Part shown: positions 40,573 to 53,438 of the stretch, piece after piece
Layout: every line of letters begins with the position of its first letter
Numbering within the stretch: the first letter of the stretch is position 1
DNA from: Vespa crabro
Lineage: Eukaryota; Arthropoda; Insecta; Hymenoptera; Vespidae
Assembly: GCF_910589235.1 (NCBI RefSeq)
Contig: NC_060956.1
Location: forward strand, 15,203,499-15,267,498
Reading direction: 5' to 3'
Length of the DNA stretch: 64,000 nucleotides
The notes under the pieces: model-generated
The model's database searches: none
Told to the model about the DNA's origin: nothing
The model's input: only the letters and a program-made list of their open reading frames with translations
Position numbers and translations under genes: made by a program

Positions 40573-41442
40573 ATGAAGATTTATGTTCTCTTGTCTCTAG
40601 GTCTTATTGGTGTGGTGGTTATTTCTGCTGCATCATACAAATCAAGAGATCGTAAATAAAATATTTAATCAGACTATATAAAAGGAAAAAAAAAGGAAAA
40701 AATGTTCGGATATGAAACATTATTCAATGCTTTTTTTTTTATGATTAATCAAAGTTAAGCTATTCGAAGAGATTACTGACGTGTCATTGGAACATATTAC
40801 CAGACAGATAAGAAGAGCATCTAATGACTTAACTGTCAATGGTTTTACTGGTAAGGGTGCCTGTTTGGTTCATTGTACGAGTAAGAGTAGACCAGGTGGA
40901 CATTGTAATGAAAGCGGTGTTTGTGTCTGTCCACAGTAAATAATTTATCGTTTTACATTTTAATATGTTTGCTGTTCGATACGTACAATATATATATGTG
41001 AGTACATGTGTGTATGTATGTGTGTATGTGTGTGTATGTATGTGCATGTCTATCGTTCATATATTGGGTTGTCCGGAAAGTTCGTGTCGATTTGTGGTAG
41101 GTAAAGTAATGACAAAATGGCACGAACTTTCCGGACAACCTAATATATATATATATTATATATATGTTTATCTTATTGTTTTGTTTGTAAACACTATGGA
41201 TCATTTACATTGTTATAGGACCATTATAACAATACATGTTAAGATAAATATGATTTACTTGGCAAAGAATCATCTTGATTTATGTACATGTATCTTATCG
41301 AACAATAAACGTATTTCCATTTACAAAGCTTTAAAATAATATCGAAATGTAATTATTAAAAATTCAATTATCTAAATTGTTCGATTTAATCTTTTTTTCA
41401 GAGATACTATCCATGTAGCTCTAGACAAACTTTTAGGCTAAT
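40573..41442 (+). CDS. Diverged defensin paralogue, frame open, first cysteine lost
   Basis: Exons aligned to the intact defensin are 40573-40651, 40749-40935 and 41403-41442, with no stop until a TAA at the same place as in copy 1. The signal peptide is well kept (MKIY start, VISAA end). In the mature part the first cysteine is Asn (VTCDLL becomes ASNDL, with one codon missing); the other five cysteines remain, leaving the usual C1 partner (C4) unpaired. The processing site is RQIRR and the C-terminus is KLLG. Both donors are GTAAAT instead of GTAAGT. The ancestral intron-1 acceptor TAG is TAA, but AAAG at 40751-40754, exactly six bases later and behind a long T run, restores a usable in-frame acceptor, which would start exon 2 at 40755 and give about 99 aa. 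It could be a neofunctionalised peptide or an early pseudogene. Near-absence of silent changes in the mature region argues against long neutral decay. Confidence 0.7.
41064..41143. mobile_element. 80-bp mariner-type MITE in intron 2 of the defensin paralogue
   Basis: Terminal inverted repeats of 23 bp (41064-41086 and 41121-41143) match at 22 of 23 positions. They begin TTGGGTTGTCCGGAAAG on the left and TTAGGTTGTCCGGAAAG on the reverse of the right. TA lies directly outside both ends (41062-41063, 41144-41145), as expected for a Tc1/mariner target-site duplication. Only 34 bp separate the repeats, so there is no transposase; an autonomous mariner must have moved it. It is absent from copy 1, so it inserted after the duplication. 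Confidence 0.88.
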
Positions 41443-41584
41443 GTTAATGAAAGAAAAAAAAGAAAAATTATTATCACCGAAATGACTGCTATTTATAAAA
41501 CGAATTCTACTGTTTTGTAATCGTTAATTTTTATACGTACAGGATAATAAAACATTTGTTGCAATAAAAAAAAACAGTTGTTGC

Positions 41585-41891
41585 AACAAAGGAAAATACG
41601 ATAAAAGAGTGAGAAAATATCGACGATAAAAAATTTAACTCGATCTCAAACGTATTTGACTTTTCCCACTTTTACCAAAGAAACTTTTACAGACAACAAC
41701 GAAATTGTTTCGAAAGCATCATATACACGACTGGAATAAGAGCCACGATGTACATAGATACGTATATAACATACACTTACTTGCGTAATTGTAAGAGCAA
41801 AAGTGAAAATGCACGGACATTGGTATTTGAAGAAAAACTTATGTCATAACTATGAAAGCGCCATTATTTTTTTCGTTAGACTCTAATTATA
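41585..41891 (+). repeat. ~300-bp direct repeat downstream of the defensin paralogue (DR2)
   Basis: Second copy of DR1, starting about 12 bases after homology to the intact defensin locus ends. Differences from DR1 are scattered substitutions and small indels (for example extra T residues near 41875). No DR-like sequence follows the intact defensin at 13241, so the repeat belongs to the insertion site of copy 2 rather than to the original gene. Confidence 0.85.
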
Positions 41892-41935
41892 GTTAAGGTA
41901 CTCGATATATCCACGTAAGATTTATGTTCCACTGT

Positions 41936-41936
<1 letters not shown>

Positions 41937-41985
<49 letters not shown>
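41937..41985. repeat. 49-base poly(T) run
   Basis: An uninterrupted T run begins about 45 bases after DR2. It could be the poly(A) tail of a minus-strand retrotransposed sequence lying to its right, or simple slippage. I see no clear target-site duplication or recognisable element body. Confidence 0.9.
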
Positions 41986-41986
<1 letters not shown>

Positions 41987-44900
41987 TGAATTTATTAAGG
42001 AAAGTCTAACGTCTTTCGAAATGTTGAGAACAATGCGCTTGGAGATTTACTCGCGAGGAAAGATAAGAGAAAGAAAACTTCTTTCTTTTAGTAACAAGTA
42101 AAAGAAAATAACAAAAACTTAATAGATTGCGAGTTGAAGCATGTCACAACAAAAATATTGCTTATTCATATTCGATAACTCCGCAATCGTAAAATGAATT
42201 AATATCGTTCTTATAAATGATAAGAGAAAGTACGAGAGGTTTGCGAGGTTCTCGTTAATTGAAAAACACAACGGTGGATTAAGAAATTCAGATAATTTTA
42301 TAGTTGTTTCTTCTCTGGAGTGTCTCATAAATCGTCGATAGTGTTAATTACTCATTTATAATTATAACCGCTTCAGCTTCTCTAACTGAGTACAAACGCA
42401 CGATGATCGGGCTTACTGTGCTGTAATTCGAAGACAAAAGACTTGATAAGTTTAAGTACAGATACGAAAAGAGATAAAAGAATTCTTGGTAGGTAATGAT
42501 CTTCCGATTGAAAAAAGATCTAGATAAGAAAGTTTATATTTTTATTTGCTTATGAAAAGATTTTAATAATACGAAGAAGAAATAAAAGGTTAAAATATTT
42601 TCTTGTATATTTAAATATTTGTCTCGTATTCATCGTCACAAGTGGAATGCCTATTTAACGGAATTCTTGTCAAGATACGTGCTTTGAGAAATTTTTGTCG
42701 ATTGTTCCCAAACTACATTGAGAAGCTACCAATAGAATACTACCGATATTATGCCATAGTATTTGTTTCGAAGATATGGTTTGGCCCATAATGCGTACCT
42801 GTGTCTTCGTTAAGTATGCGTAAAGAGTGCGTGGGCCGTGTACCGGCTAAAACGATTCGCGCATGACAATCAGTATGTAAGACGCTCTTAATGCTCTCGC
42901 GCTTATCCTCTAAATCAACTTGTGATTCTTAGATCTTATTACTACTTTAAATGCTTAAAGCCTTTTGTAAATAACAGATCTTATAGATATTAACATATGC
43001 TAATTGTATCAAATTTGAAAGAAATCAATAAATTTTCCAACCGAATGAAATATTTCGAATAGTTATATTTACGAAGGGTAACTACCGTTATGAAAGGATA
43101 CATAAAAGTTGAACGCAACTCAAACGCAACAACGAAAACATAGTAGTATCCTATACTTCCGTTGTATTTACAGACGCTTCTTTTATGTTTTGTTATGATA
43201 ATTATTCGCATGTAAGTATCTTGGAGATGGGTTGATTAGATCGGTCGATTTTCTTTTGAAAGATGTATGCTTTGAAAGAAAAACGTTTTAAAAAAACAAT
43301 TTTGTAATGATCAATATAAAAGAAATATATATACATATATACACACATATATATGTATGTATATATAATATCGTAATTATAAAATAATAAAGTTATTCAA
43401 TACGCCTATAAAAACACGTAAAATGATTTTAATAAATCTACGATAGACGTAGAAATAAAAAGAAAATATTGTAACCTGTTGATCGTCGAGCGAACGTTAG
43501 TGAACTATTCATACAACGAACAATTGATCATTCAACTCTAATGATTTACATTTAAAGCGTCTAGCAACAACAAAGCTTATTCTGGCTGATCAAATTAATG
43601 ATCCAAAGTCCTTTCTCTAGTGAATCATAAGACTATGTGTCTCTTATGTTAGACTGGTTAACTTCCCACCGATTTGAGCGACGGTACGTCGAGACGCTTT
43701 GCTTCTCTTTGACTCGCTTCCCACACGAAATGTTTGTCCACATGAACCCCACGAAGCAACGTGCACAAGTGGCATATAGTAGATACAAAGATGGAGGCTC
43801 TAAATGGGTGGCTAGCAACGTGCTTTATTTACCTGTCTGCAACATTTTATCGCTCGTATGCTACAAAATAGAATTGTTACGGATACGATCCAATGATTTA
43901 ACTACGATCGTATTTTATCACTTTAAAACTTTCGAAATACCCCATGCAATTGATCGTAATAGATAACTGCGATCATGGCCATTAAAAAGAGATAAATTGG
44001 TAGATAGAAAGATAAAAAGAGAGAGAGAGAAAGAGAGAGAGAGAGAGGAAGAGAAAGAGAGATAGAGAGTTTCTCGACAAAAATGTCCTTCCATTTTACT
44101 CGACGGGTTTGCACACTAATTAGAGTTCGCTTCGAGCGGGCTAATAATTTTCTGCTTGCTTTTCACCACGAGTCAGGTGACTAATTAAATTTACCTTAGA
44201 CGGTTACATGCAGCGAGAACTATGCCAAGGTGCGAACAAGGATTTTTCTATCGTCACATTACTCTTGATATCCAAATCCAGTCTTGCTTAACAATATCAT
44301 TCACCTTTTTTATTCATTAACAATAAGTGATCCTTGTTTCCGGTATTGCTTATATACGACGAAATGGAAGAAAAAGGGAATGAAAGTAATCGTTAAAATT
44401 ATTTATGAAATTTTTTTGGTAATAATCATCTTAGATATAGTACTTTATCTTCGCGTTATAAAATAATTGCAGGTATCGTGATGGCAATCGAAGATACGTT
44501 CGAAGATTCTGCTTTCGTGAGTCGCCAACAAAGAAGAGGGAAAAAAAGAAATGAGCACTTCTTTTTCTCTTACTTTTTACTTCTTCTTCTTTTTCTTTGG
44601 GACTGAGTGGTTCGACGAAGAGAAAGAAGGGATCGTAATCATACACATGTCGTCTTTGTGAATGTGCCACAAAAAGGTCTATGATCCCAAAGTGATTAAA
44701 TTCGGATACAATCGTGAGCCAACAACTTCAGAAAAGTTTTCAAATTTGAATAATAATTTCAGAAAAGATTTAAGTTTTAAATAATATTTTCAACGACGAA
44801 TTAAATTCCAAGGTCGATTTATGAAAGACATACGAATTGTTCGACACTGAGTATAATATTATTTTAGTACTGACCTTACCAAACCAGAGGAACATCCTTC

Positions 44901-45672
44901 AGAAGAAATAATCCATGCGTAACTAAAAGCGATAATTGATTTTAAGAAATGGCATTACGATAAATGAAAGGCTCCTACAATGGTTGGATATATAATTTCG
45001 CGAGGTGAAAGAAGGGGATGAAAGAGGAGGAAAAAAGGAACGATGAAGGTCAGGATCGTAAGGCAAAAGAAAGGGACGAACTTCCACAAAGTTTCTTCTT
45101 CGCCTTCGCGACGGTCTTGCTTCGTAGAGCACGAAACGATCTTTGATGAGTTCAAGGGACTTTGCCCAAATATTTTACTCAAATAAAAAATAACGGTAGT
45201 ATATCGTCAACATTACACCTTAGGAATGATTGATATAGAGATATAGGAAGAGATGAAACGAAAAAAAAGAAAAAATAATATTTCGAAAAACACCTGAATT
45301 AGAAGTTATGAGTGTATAAGTAAAAGAAAATAAAATAAAAAGAAATAATGCATACATTCATCTTATTTATTTTTTTCTCAAGCGATATCGCTTGATACTC
45401 CAAACATATCGATAGATACGTATATATACATCTACGTATTATATACGTCTATATGCATTGTCCTTTGTACAAGTTAGAACGGTATGCATTTTGCTTGCAA
45501 ATTACGCGGGCATCGTCCCATCTGTTACATTCGTATCGAGCGTTCGTGCACGAATTCCTTTCTCCTTCGTCGCATACAACATATCAAAACGAGACTAGGT
45601 ACGCTTTCATTTGCAGTCCACCTGTTGCTTCGAGGCCGAAGGTCTTTCGTGCAGAGAACGAGCTAGTCATTA

Positions 45673-45707
45673 AGAGACAGAGATAGAGAGATAGAGAGAG
45701 AGAGAGG

Positions 45708-45766
<59 letters not shown>
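45673..45766. repeat. (GA)n microsatellite
   Basis: GA units with GATA, GGGA and GAAA interruptions, then about 18 pure units. Confidence 0.94.
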
Positions 45767-45767
<1 letters not shown>

Positions 45768-46228
45768 ATTGCGAATGAATTGTTTCGGTCCTTGCGTTTT
45801 GCGATGGTTTTCTTTCACAAATACTAGATTTTCTTCTTATATGAGAGAAAACTAATTGAATTATTGCTACTTCTCTTTGTAACGTCGTCTCGATAACATT
45901 CACTTGTGAGTCGTGGATCACGAGAAGGGATGATTAATAAAGGAGAAACAAAGGAGTGTACGGAGAAAGGCACGATTCTTTTTTCTCTCACACTATCTCT
46001 ACCTCTTTTCTTTTCATGCCGCTTGTTTTTCAAGTGTAAGACACTAGTCCGCCCACTATCGATTTTCTTATCGTGAGACATGGCTTATCGCTTAGAAACA
46101 ATCCTTTAACCACGCATGTTCATTGATCTGCCATCGATGTGTTTATTTTTTATCATAATAGATATATAAATATGTATGCATGTATATGTATGAAATTCCT
46201 TATTTTTATCTATTTGTGATTTATCTTT

Positions 46229-46229
<1 letters not shown>

Positions 46230-46275
<46 letters not shown>
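46230..46275. repeat. (TA)n microsatellite
   Basis: About 22 TA units with one CATA near the start. Confidence 0.9.
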
Positions 46276-46277
<2 letters not shown>

Positions 46278-47315
46278 ATAATAATAACTTGAAAATTGAA
46301 AGAAAATAGTAGCATAGTAGGATTTATAGATCTATATGATCCATATAAAAAATATAATTAAGTATAATTTAAAATATATCTACCATAAGGCTTATTTTTT
46401 CAATTGGCACATCGCGACAGATGCGAAGTGTAGAAGAGCAGCTTGGCATCGAAAATCATGACCTAGACCAAAAAGAGACCCTTGAAAACATAACCTGCGG
46501 CTTCGAAGGACGCCGAACTTTCGTGGTAGTTTCATCACCTGCTCATCATTGAGCGTGGGATGATGCGGTGATCCAGGTACGAGAACTTTAAAGAAGAAGT
46601 AGAAGAAGAGAAAAAAAAGAAGAGAAGAAGATGAAAAAGAGCAGATAGAAACAGCCTACGAGGATAACATGGCCTTATTCTGGCATTAATGTGCTGTGTG
46701 AATACGAAGATTGATCGTCACAATATATTTCCCATAACAATCTCACGGAGTATCGTTTCGAACATATGTTCCAAACATACAATATGTTTCGCGAAGGTTT
46801 GGCGAAACGTTCAAGGTAAGAAAAAAGAAAAAAAAAAAATAGACTATGTCTAACCCGAAAAAAGATCCAGGTGTGTTCATATATATGTATATATATATAT
46901 ATAATATATAAGATTTACGTTTAAGTGTAGCAAAATGAAACATTTTTATTTATAATTTTTATTTGTAATTTTATATGAAAATATTTGTTTATATAGAAAC
47001 GACGAAGAAGTGATAATTAAAGAAAAACAAAAAAATAATAATAAAAATTCTCTGATATTAATAGTTGCAGGAATCTAACGGCGAACATAAATATTTTAGC
47101 ATCTAGATATAATTATTTAATGGCAAACATGATTTTTTTATTTCCCTTATACTTTCCGTTCCACGTTCACGCGACATAAATTTTCTTAAAAAATCTGTGC
47201 GACGATAGAGCCAGCTCTCGGCCATCCGGGCCAGCAGCTGCCAGTGGCCGGCAAAGGCGTTCACCGTGAGACAAGGAAACGAGAAGATGTGAAAAGGAGG
47301 AGAGCGAAGAGAAAG

Positions 47316-47358
<43 letters not shown>

Positions 47359-48284
47359 GAAATCTTTAGAACAGGACGTGCTCCTCTCGTATGAGGATCT
47401 CAGACTTCCGGGTTTGTCTTCTGTATTAGATATTCACGATCGTTTCTCGCAACGCTGCACCTGGTGCTTTTTCTCTCAGACGTCTTCCAACAGAACGAGA
47501 AACAGAGAAAGAAAATAAATTTAAAGAATACCATGAGCTCATAACAACCTGCGAACACACCATGCACGTTTGATATCGATGTTCATTTTCTCTATCTTTT
47601 TTTCTTTTTTCTCTTTCTCATTTCCTTTTTTCTCTCTTTTTTTTTTTTTTTTTTTAACTATTCCCATTGCAAACAGTATGTTTCCTTCGATCGAGGGAAA
47701 GTCTGGACAAACGCAATCACGTTTATCCCTACTCGTGGGAAATCGGTTCTCCTACGGTAGACAAGTATAGTCTAGTTTATATGAAGGAACTTGAAGAAAA
47801 AAAAGCCTGAGAAAAAGATCGGTCCTCGAGAGAAAAAAAATCCTTCACTGATGATGGAAAGGGCTGCTGCTTATAGAAAGGGGAATGTTTTCTTTCTATG
47901 CTCGTGAACGAGACAACGGTAATAGGGATATACGTATAGATTGTCTATTACAAGAATGAGAATCGAATAAGGATCAATCGAATAGATTAGTTGAAAAAAT
48001 TCATAGAACTTATTCGTAATATAATCGATAATAAACTGAGATATCGTATGACGAAATATCGTGATTTTTATCTTGAAGTCATTATAAATAATATTTGATA
48101 CAAGCAAGCAATATCAGTGATAAGAATAGGACAAACAGTGTCATCTTTCGAAAGGTGATTCGTCACGATTCATCGTAGCACCTTGGCTTTGCTGTTGCAC
48201 ACTTGGCACATAAATCGATATATCAATGAAAAGTATTTGATCAGCAGACGAGTAGTTATTAATTACAGAATATATTTGATTGTT

Positions 48285-48328
<44 letters not shown>

Positions 48329-50092
48329 AACATACAAGATATTTTCACAATAACATCTATTAATTGTTTGTATTTACTCAATGAAAATGTTTTCTTTTTT
48401 GTTCCATGTAACTTCGTTTATTTTTCGGAAGTTTTCGAAGATGTTAAAAATGAATATTTCACTTCTTGTAGTTTTTGATAAACTCAAACTTTCAGAAGAA
48501 ATTTTTTTAATCTTGAAAGGGATGCTATGTACATCCTCTTTAATGGAGCCAGACAGACAGATATATCGACAGACCTGTCCTAATATTTACGGAATTGAAG
48601 CGCCCTTTCTTTTCGCTCTCTTGGTCTTTCCCTTAAAGAGGACATCGCGAAGTGGTTGGGGAGAGACCTTATTGACTGTACGTGCGTCCTTTGTGCTTGC
48701 ATGCACTGTATTTTCAGATGGCCACTTAGCTTTCAAGGAGCTGCAATTTGTAGATCCTCTAAAGTAAAATGGTACTTGGTCGTAAATCTAGCATATTTGG
48801 AAAAGGAACGGTAGCAAGATACTTGAAAATTTGTTGTAAATAAATCTATAAAAAAAAAAACAACGAATAAATTTGTATCCGTCTTTCAATATATAGTGAA
48901 GTTTTGTAATTTCTAACTATTAGACGAGATCTTATAATTTCTCCACTTTCGATTTTTGTCTTGATTTTAGAAATTAGCAAGGATCCATTAAAAGGTCTCG
49001 GTAAGATCATATTGTTATTTACAACTACACAAAATGAAAGAAATTGAATCTTTGTAATTTTGGAACCTTCATTATTGTGCCCGCGTTCTCGAATATCGGT
49101 AAAGGGCAGGTAAGGTCGGTAACACGAGGAACATCTCAGGGTGGTCGTTATTATAATAAAGACCGAAAATGATACAACGTCTTGGCCAGACGGGCTCTCG
49201 TTTTCTTTATTTATGTTAATGCAAAGCTTTTGTATGGATAATACGAGCCGAGTACGTCCGACATTATATCGCGTAGTAAGGTGCGTCTACATGATTCGTA
49301 TACACACTGTAAATAATTATTCGTATAGTACATATCTACATGCTTATGTAGAGTTGAACAGGTAGTTGTAACTTTAAACCAGCCAACTCAGACAGAAAGT
49401 AGCGCAAAAAAGATCCTCTCGTTCCACTTTCGTGATGTAATCGTCGTCATACTTTACAAATACGACTCGCTAAAATATTTTATAATATTTATGTAAAACG
49501 AAAATCGAAATATTCGATAAATAAAAGAATGAATTTAACAGAAAGAAAAAAAAACGAGAAAATAATAATTTCACTTTCTTTTCTAACTTAAACGAATAAA
49601 TAAAAAAAATGTTTTCTATAATGAAATAAAATAGTAGAATAACAACGAAGTAAACTATTAGCAAAAATGAGAACAATTTTGCTAATAAGAACAAGCATAT
49701 GATAAGTGTCGATCGATAAATTAGGCGATTGAAGTTCGTTTTTGTATTGAAATACGAGTAAGTAAAGATTGAAAGAATGTGTAGGAGGGTGAACGAAAGA
49801 GACGGACTGAAAAAGATCATTTACAAGAATGCAGTGGTGGTAGATCGGTTTGGCTCGTCAGTATTCGCTCCCCAATGGTTCGACTTGAAGTGATCCGTGC
49901 GACGTAGGTATGTATGGCTTTTCTATGGGGACTGGCTACTGGCGAAGGTCCCGGTCGTTGGTCATTGTTCGCTTCATGTACAATACATTCTCGATACCAC
50001 GTAGATTGCATTCACCGGCCAACGTATCTCTCCGCTTGGAGAAAGAATCTCTCAATGTCATTGAGAGAAAAAGAGAGAACTAAAAAATGGAA

Positions 50093-50123
<31 letters not shown>

Positions 50124-50916
50124 AAGAGAATGAAGAGGGTGGATGCTGCGAGGAGAATAGCTCGTAACTAGACTCGATTTACAACTCGTCTTCTTTCGTA
50201 TCATCATCCTATCTGTACTATCCTATTTATTTGACAAAAGAAAAAAAAACAAAAAAAAAAAAGAAAAAGAAAAAGTGTTTTATTTGTCATATCGAATTCT
50301 AGTTAGCTTTACAAAGATTTCTTCTTTTCACGTCAGAACCTTGATAAAACGTAGCTTTTGTAACAAATTTGAATCTGAATTCTATATACCAGGTGACGCA
50401 CGAACGTTTATTTTAAAGATATCCGATTGACCTTGCTCAAATTTTCTAATAATCATCCAAGCGTACGGATAGAAATGTATTTACTATGTGTAAGACTTTT
50501 TGTATGAGGAATGATCGTAAACGAAAGAAAGAAATCGCGCACATGTTGAAGCTTTTAGACAGTGGCCGCATCCCGTGACTCTTTCACACTAAGAGATTAA
50601 AGTAAAAAAAAAAGAAAAAAAAAGAAAAGAGAGAGATAGATAGATAGATAGAGAGAGAGAAAGAGAGAGACAGACAAAGAGAGAGAGAGAGAGAGAGACG
50701 TGGATATAAATCGCTAAAGTATAGCGTGCGCGGAAAAAAAGAAGTGTTGGGGAGCGTGCGAAGATGCGAGAGTTGTCAACGAGAAAGAAGACTCTTTCTT
50801 TTCCCATAATAGGATTACCAGAAAAAAAAGAAGAAGCTTAGATTAATTTATGCGTTGACTTTTCGCCTTTAAACTTCCGGGTGATGATCGGGAGCATAAA
50901 AATGATGCCTGTTTGT

Positions 50917-50945
50917 ATATATATATATATATATAAATATAAAAG

Positions 50946-50995
<50 letters not shown>
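50917..50995. repeat. Paired (TA)n tracts
   Basis: Two TA runs separated by AAATATAAAAGAATTT. Confidence 0.92.
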
Positions 50996-52228
50996 AGATA
51001 TTTTGTTAAATTGAAAAATTATTTATTTCCCCTAAATCTATTATTATTTATTAAAATTAAAAAATATATGAAACGATATTATACGAAGATAAGAATAGAA
51101 ACAACAAATGGTATGTTACGGTTATCATGCTAGTCATAGATCGGATCGAGATCGATTAATCGCATCGCTCGTGACTCGTGATCGCTCGTAATTTCACGCG
51201 CATTTACGTGCTAGACATAGTGAGTCAAAAGAGCGAAACGAAAGAGCGAGAGCTCTTTGAACACTTTGTAGCTTTGGCTTGACGGAAAAAAATGGCCAGC
51301 AAAAAAGTTCGACATGTGCTGCGACATCAGCGTTGCCAAGCGTTTCGATCCATCTCGCATAAGCTGTAAAATATTCTTTAATCTTATCCAGAAGAAAGAG
51401 GAAAAAAGAAAAAGAAGAAGAGGACTATCTCCTGCCGCGTATGAAAGCAACTTCGCGTGCGGCTTTGTTTTGGCAAAACAGTATGAGAGCTTGATGAAAA
51501 AAAAAAGAAAAAAAAAAAAAGAGAAAAAACCGACTCTCGAGAAATGTGCCGTTTTCAGAGTATACGGGAGGAGTAAAAAAAATTATCCATAAGTGTATTC
51601 TTCCCTTAGATTAGTGTCTACGTTCTCGTGGGAAAGTCTTACCTACGTACAAACGTATAAGGAATACATATATATATATATATGTACATATAAGGAATAT
51701 TAAAATGACGAACCTCAAGGACTTTTAATGAATTTTTTTTCTAACGAGATACATTTTATTTTTATACATGTATTTATGGTTACAGAATTGAGAAAATTTA
51801 TTTACAGAAAAATGAACCTACAGGATTTGACAAGCCTGATCGAGAACATGTTGTCTAATCGATTATTCTACCTGACGTATTTAAAATATTAGAAGACAGG
51901 ACGAGATTCGCGAAAAATAATGTGAAAAAAAAAAAAAAGAAAATAACGCGAGAGATATCGTATTCCTCTCGCATGTGCCTTAGCCGTCACGGTATTCCTT
52001 AACCACGATTCTCTCGACGATGCTGCTGTTGCGAACCGAGCACGGTATACGCGTTACCACTTCTTACTGCACTTCCATCTCGGTGGTTTTCCCACACCAA
52101 GCCGACTACCAGAGTGTAACATTATATCCTCGGTGGAGCGCTATGGTGGTTCTCTTTCGCCATGACGACGAACTCGTATCTCCTGCACACGCTCTTGCTC
52201 CTGCTCTTCGGCACATTCTGCATGGGTG

Positions 52229-52263
52229 GTCGTAATCTCTCTCTCTCTCTCTCTCTATCTCTT

Positions 52264-52312
<49 letters not shown>
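52229..52312. repeat. (CT)n microsatellite
   Basis: CT units with TAT and TTT interruptions, 84 bases. Confidence 0.94.
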
Positions 52313-52315
<3 letters not shown>

Positions 52316-53326
52316 TCTTGAAGAAAAACAAGAAGTAGAAAAATCAAGCAAGATTCTTATCGTTAGAATACTTTTAAACGAGAACATCAAGGACATGGGT
52401 GTGTCTACGATCTTTCACATCGAGCAACAAGTGTTCCATATATACGAATTGAGAAACGCAAGGAAATCGCAAGGAAATTAAGATAATTTCATAGATTGCC
52501 CTATTCTGATCTAGTAAACAAGTTCATGCTAGTAAACCTACGTAATATTTATATCTTATGGCGTCGTTCGAAACAAAAAGCTTTCTCTATTTAACCAACA
52601 TGTATTCACATATCGTCCTACCTCTGAACAACTTCTACCTAAGACACATCAGTTGTTTTTTTATGAGATGCCGAAGTAACGTAATTCTGTATTTCCTGCG
52701 AAAGACGCGATCGGAAACGTCGTAAAGGCGCGACGCGGTCTCACCGCAAGGTGCATGCAAACTACGCGACGCCATCTTCCCCACCTCCATTCTTGTTCCG
52801 CGAAGGCAAGTTTCAAGTTCAGTGCCACCTACTAACAGAGAGTCCTCGTAGTGAATTCTCCACCTCCGCGTTCAAGATAATACATGTTGATGCAACGATT
52901 TACCTGAAGATTCTCTCTCTCTCTCTCTCCATCTCTCTTTCATTCTTTAAAATAGTCAACCTGCGTCCTTCCCGTAACCCAAATCTTCGTTCCTCTCTAC
53001 ATTCTTTCATCGTTCTTAGACCCCCTGCTTCGAAATTCTAGCGGCGAGTCTTGACAATACCCTATGCTTGAATATATTCTTTCTCTTTCGCGTCCATCCT
53101 CCGTGGACGAGCCATTTTCCTCGTGCACACGGCGTGTCGAACGACCGACCAACTCGAGGACTTCGTTCTTCTACTTCTTCTTCTCTTTCTTCTTCTTTCG
53201 AAGTTCTTACTTCGTCTCCGTTGGTATATTTTGCGAGGGCGGACTTTACAGACGAGCCATATGGCAAATGTTTTTTCTCCTTATCCGCACTTCGCTAGAG
53301 AAGGACGATAAAGACGCCGCGCGAGA

Positions 53327-53402
53327 AAGAAAGGGAGAGAGAAAGAAAGAGAGAAAAAGAGAGAGAGAGAGAGAAAGAGAAAAAGAAAGAGAGGAAGAGA
53401 GT

Positions 53403-53437
<35 letters not shown>
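53327..53437. repeat. (GA)n purine tract
   Basis: About 110 bases of GA and GAAA units with one GTGACA break near 53401. Confidence 0.93.

Positions 53438-53438
<1 letters not shown>

Larger units (their letters stand above)
40175..41573 (+). repeat. Defensin duplication unit, copy 2
   Basis: Matches 11985-13240 in order and orientation, with roughly 15% mismatch in the 3' part of intron 2 by eye. It is longer mainly because intron 2 gained a TG-rich run (about 40990-41050) and an 80-bp mariner-type MITE. Poly(A) hexamers at 41546-41551 and 41563-41568 are kept. Confidence 0.85.
41986..47314. other. Noncoding, no gene recognised
   Basis: GC-balanced patches at 42720-42900, 43640-43830 and 44100-44290 stand out. 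The plus-strand frame through 43637-43966 reads RFPHEMFVHMNP and SRYKDGGSKW, but there is no splice or family support. Also holds GA tracts (44018-44065, 45673-45766), TA tracts and an 18-codon-scale purine run near 46595-46640. Confidence 0.55.

Noticed and set aside
48381..48767. 128-codon plus-strand frame with ATG and no repeats
   Set aside because: No recognisable domain, signal peptide or splice context; a frame of this length can arise by chance in about 1/60 of 64 kb of six-frame sequence scanned.
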